Assembly: GCA_036897445.1 (NCBI GenBank)
Contig: JAYMTL010000010.1
Span: forward strand, 124,001 to 188,000
From: Pelargonium tetragonum
Taxonomy: Eukaryota; Streptophyta; Magnoliopsida; Geraniales; Geraniaceae
Direction of reading: 5' to 3'
Length of the DNA stretch: 64,000 bases
A program made the position numbers and the translations under genes. Of this stretch, positions 60,960 to 64,000 are shown piece by piece. The first letter of the stretch is position 1, and every line of letters begins with the position of its first letter. The notes below the pieces were generated by a model, which worked only from the letters and a program-made list of their open reading frames with translations, had not been told where the DNA came from and made no database searches.

Positions 60960-62640
60960 TTTCTTTACTGAAATTCTTATTATCTTATTATATAAGAGCT
61001 TTAAAGATTCAACTACGTACTTCATATCTGGGATTCTCCTAGGTTGAAATTAGACTCATACTGAATTGCACGATCGCATAAATTTCTAGATTTCAATTCC
61101 TTTTATACATACTTTAGACTAAGTTTCTAAGACTAGCTGGTGAAGCTTTTTTACAATTCTATGAATATTCACTTCCTATCCAACAGTATCAGAAGAGGTT
61201 CTTTTAATACAAATTTTAGACTTTATGAAGGCTCCTATCTGAATTAAATACCAAATCTAGAGGGTATTAACTCGCACAGCTGGAGCATCTAGTAAACTTT
61301 ACAAATCTTCTTTTTTGTCCTTTTCTGTATTAAGGATAAACATTGATTTTCTTAGCTCTGGGCCTATCTTGTCCGGTATGTTTGTAATAATCAAGTTCGA
61401 ATCCAGGGAAAGTCTAACATAAGAAAGACTTAATATACAAAGAATGCTCTTGAGAAAAGAAACTGTAACGAGCTGGCTAAAAAGATAGAAGGATTCTTTA
61501 GACTTTAGGATATGAAACTGAAAAGGGAGCCTTTCCTGTATTCCTTAGCGTTATGGAGATACCCAAAAAAAGTTTGTGATATTGTTTTTAATTAAGCTTC
61601 CCTTTTATTTGATAGAATATTGGGTTTTGTGTCATAAAGAATACTCAGGTAAGTCTATAACGTTTTGTACCATCTTTAATAAAGGAGTACTCCCTTTTGG
61701 TGCTATCTGGTAAATCTAGGCTATGCTTTTCATATTTTTGTTTCTGGTACAGCTTCAGAGTAGCTTAAATAAATTCAAATTTAAGAGTAAGGAAGGGAGA
61801 ACTCTAGACAGGCTTGTGTCAGTATAATTTATGGGATACCTTTAGGATTTATAAGCTTTGATAAAAATCAAACTCTCTGTATAAATTTAATAGAAAAAAA
61901 TAAGGCATAAAATATCTAAAAGTTTGTTCTAAAAACAGGGGTCCGTGAGTGGTAACAGGGAACCCCCTTTGGCTTAAAGAGGTGTCCTGAGACCCGGGTT
62001 GATTAAGAAACTTCCCTTTAAACGGATATCCCAAATCCATGACTTTAGTTGGATCTGGATTGACTGACCTCTTATTCATAAATATCTTCTTAATAACTAG
62101 AATCTTAACTTTAAATACTATAAAATGCGACTGAACCTATGCCTTTCATCCGGGTTACCTGGATATTTATACTTGCTCAAAACAGTAAACTAAAAAGGGC
62201 TCTTAACATACGATTACGCTTACCTATTGGCCCGGTTTTAAGAGATAGATTTAACAAAAATGTCTTTATCTAAGCGATTTCAACTTCAAAGTAAAAATTC
62301 TTTAGCCCTTTTTAGGGTCCTCCTTATTACAAACGCAGTTTTGAAAAAGCTACTCGTTGAGTTTTCTCGAGATTTTCTGGAGACTTTTACCTTATCAAAA
62401 TCGTTACTCCGCGGCTTAGCTTCGTACATAGAAATTCCAGACATATTACTCCTGCTGAAGTTGACCCTACCTTTGAAGTTAAAAGAATCCTTATCCTTTC
62501 CACCTTAATTACCCGTATGCGTATGCTTACTATTTACAAGGAAAACTAAAAGCTATAAAGTCTCAGGTTGGGCAGGAATCTTAGGAAAAGCTCAAATACA
62601 AGGTTTATTTAGTAGAATTTCGTTGCAAAAAGAGAGGTTA

Positions 62641-63052
62641 AAAGTAGATTCCTTTAGCTTAGCCTAGTTACTTTACTATATTAGTTTTATTAGATAGTAA
62701 TAAGTATACATTCTCTTCTTATTCTTATTAAGGGAGATTCCTCTTATTTGTTCTTTCTGTTAGTAGCGGAGAGGGCCAATAGGTTAATAGGTAATGAGTC
62801 TCCCCGACCGGAGGAAGGTTAACGTATTAGAGGAGTATACATACACTATAACCCATACGACTTACTTGACCTATTTTTTTCTTATTTCTATTGACTTCTT
62901 AGGCTTACCTGTTTCTTAGCTTGTTTATTTTATACTCTTCTTAGCTCTATACTCCTCTTTATCTAGATACCTGCTTAGTCTTTCTAGTCTTATTGCAACC
63001 TTGACTTGTATAGAACTATCGATCCTAACTCTTTTTTAGGAAAACTCTCAGA
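62641..63052 (-). repeat. Dispersed repeat copy, T-rich orientation
   Basis: The core lies at 62757-62875. GTTAGTAGCGGAGAGGG, GAGTCTCCCCGACCGGAGGAAGG, GTATACATACACTATAACCC and CTTACTTGACC follow the order of the 18.9 and 22.2 kb copies. CGACCGGAGGAAGG corresponds to CGACCGGAACGCCAGAGAGGAAGG there, with an internal loss. The flanks are T-rich on the plus strand. No open frame. Confidence 0.65.
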
Positions 63053-63090
63053 AGTACCTTACCAAATCCTATATCCATTCTTTACTACCC
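63053..63090 (+). repeat. 38-base string related to 49958-49995
   Basis: AGTACCTTACCAAATCCTA and the 19 bases after it match the string at the left end of the tandem array. The differences are enriched for transitions towards A/T in this copy. Confidence 0.6.
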
Positions 63091-64000
63091 CTTTTACTAG
63101 AGTTTAAGACCCCAAAGTAGTTTAGAATTTGGGCTTTGCCTTGACTTCTCCTTTCTCCTTTTGATTGAGAATAACTCGTACAAATGAAAACTACCAAAAG
63201 AAAGTAGTACAGCACCGCATTTAGACTTCCCTGTACATTAAGAAAGAGGGTAAGTTTAGCAAGGATGGGATGCCAGGTTAACGGCAAAAATCTTTTAAGT
63301 AATAAGAGAGGCAGTAATAGACTCTTCTCATTTAAATAAAAAGAGAAAACCCTTTCTTAGTAGCGTATAAAAGTTCACAAAAAGAAAAACTCTGAATAAG
63401 AAAAAGGGTCACCATCCACCACTAGGATTCCTTTGATGCGGCATATAGAAAAACCAAGAAAAAAAGCAGGAAATCTCCACTAAGTTCTGAAAGGAGACTT
63501 TTTAAACGTCGCTAGCCAAGAACCACTTTATCCTATTTTTATGAAAGTGAGGCATATTTCCAAAAAGGCTTCTAAATTACCAACGTGCCCATCTCTGTAA
63601 GAATGACCCGTCTTTTAGGAATAGTTATGAATAATTTCTAATTTGATAAAAGTATATATTATAATGAATTAAACTTATTACAACAAAGTAAGAACAAGAG
63701 GTGCGAAGCCCTGAAAGTTTGCCCGATAAGTTTGACTAAAAGAAAAGGAACAGATTAAGTATATGTCTTGTAATTCTAGTTTTCTACTCGACTTTGTATA
63801 AGTATTGGTTACAGGTGTAGGGTTTCTAGTTAGGTAAATAAGACACTTTGTACTAAGGATACATCTTTTTTTGTGTACTTCGAGATTCTAAGAGACGAAA
63901 GTTCCTTTCTAATTGTATGTAGGTATGTAGAAGAGAATAAGAGTTGAATGGCACTTACTGAATATCTTTTTGTAGGCTTCTTAGTTAATGAGAGGCCCCT
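63091..64000. other. Gene-free background, right end
   Basis: No gene, RNA or repeat-family member recognised. The 72-codon minus-strand frame that overlaps its start (63069-63287) has no motif. Confidence 0.55.

Larger units (their letters stand above)
51991..62640. other. Gene-free background, about 10.6 kb
   Basis: No protein gene seen. Contains the Ser tRNA relic, two reversed 13-mer copies, the longest palindrome of the AAGG...CCTT class (53634-53647), a (TA)n run near 52631-52646 and an A10G8 tract. The 82-codon frame at 62260-62508 is leucine-rich but has no recognisable family and is not called. Confidence 0.55.

Noticed and set aside
61390-61402. AAGTTCGAATCCA resembling a tRNA T-loop
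   Set aside because: No anticodon arm or acceptor stem could be folded around it; GTTCGAATC alone is expected about 0.4 times by chance.
62260-62508. 82-codon leucine-rich frame
   Set aside because: Leucine and serine richness follows from T-rich codons; no family recognised, no conserved neighbour.

Overview
This 64 kb window is AT-rich (roughly one third G+C by eye) and I find no protein-coding gene in it. On either strand the longest open frame is 132 codons, with a TTG start. Stops occur in all six frames at about the rate base composition alone would give. I recognise no rRNA, intact tRNA, CRISPR array, conserved protein or group I/II intron core. It reads as a very gene-poor, repeat-rich non-coding stretch.

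Three kinds of structure stand out. (1) A dispersed repeat family has a core carrying CAGTCGGTAA followed by TAACGATAAAGACATA, set in a strongly strand-skewed flank. It forms a diverged tandem array of four units at about 49.9-52.0 kb. Scattered copies lie in the same (A-rich) orientation near 8.8, 10.9 and 36.5 kb. Opposite (T-rich) copies lie near 18.3, 18.9, 19.4, 21.2, 22.2, 42.5 and 62.8 kb. A second T-rich family (6.3, 33.3 and 47.7 kb) may be another part of the same element. (2) An exact 13-mer, GGTAATGTAATTA, occurs six times, three on each strand, where about 0.01 is expected by chance. (3) Tiny perfect palindromes with a GG...CC core (GGAGCTCC, GGAATTCC, GGGATCCC) and their odd-centred relatives (GGACTCC/GGAGTCC) are scattered throughout, several-fold to tens-fold above expectation.

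The best clue to origin is a small set of tRNA-like relics: an initiator-Met type with an intact anticodon arm at 37.33 kb, a Ser(GCU) 5' half at 58.10 kb and a weaker Cys(GCA)-like one at 43.67 kb. From memory these look like green-lineage organelle tRNAs (plastid or plant-type mitochondrial), not nuclear ones. My leading but low-confidence reading is intergenic DNA of a hugely expanded organelle genome of a green alga or plant. An AT-rich, RIP-mutated block of an ascomycete nuclear genome is an alternative, because some samples show excess TpA and depleted CpA/TpG. The tRNA relics keep loop motifs better than stems, so a non-natural or scrambled sequence cannot be excluded by eye.

Layout: 1-8.5 kb background with one T-rich repeat block; 8.5-11.05 kb two A-rich repeat copies; 11-18.2 kb featureless; 18.2-22.7 kb T-rich repeat cluster split by about 1.2 kb of background; 22.7-36.3 kb mostly featureless; 36.3-36.9 kb A-rich copy; 36.9-49.8 kb background with two tRNA relics and one T-rich copy; 49.9-52.0 kb tandem array; 52-62.6 kb background with the Ser tRNA relic; 62.6-63.1 kb T-rich copy; then background. 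No operon or pathway can be described because no working gene is visible.
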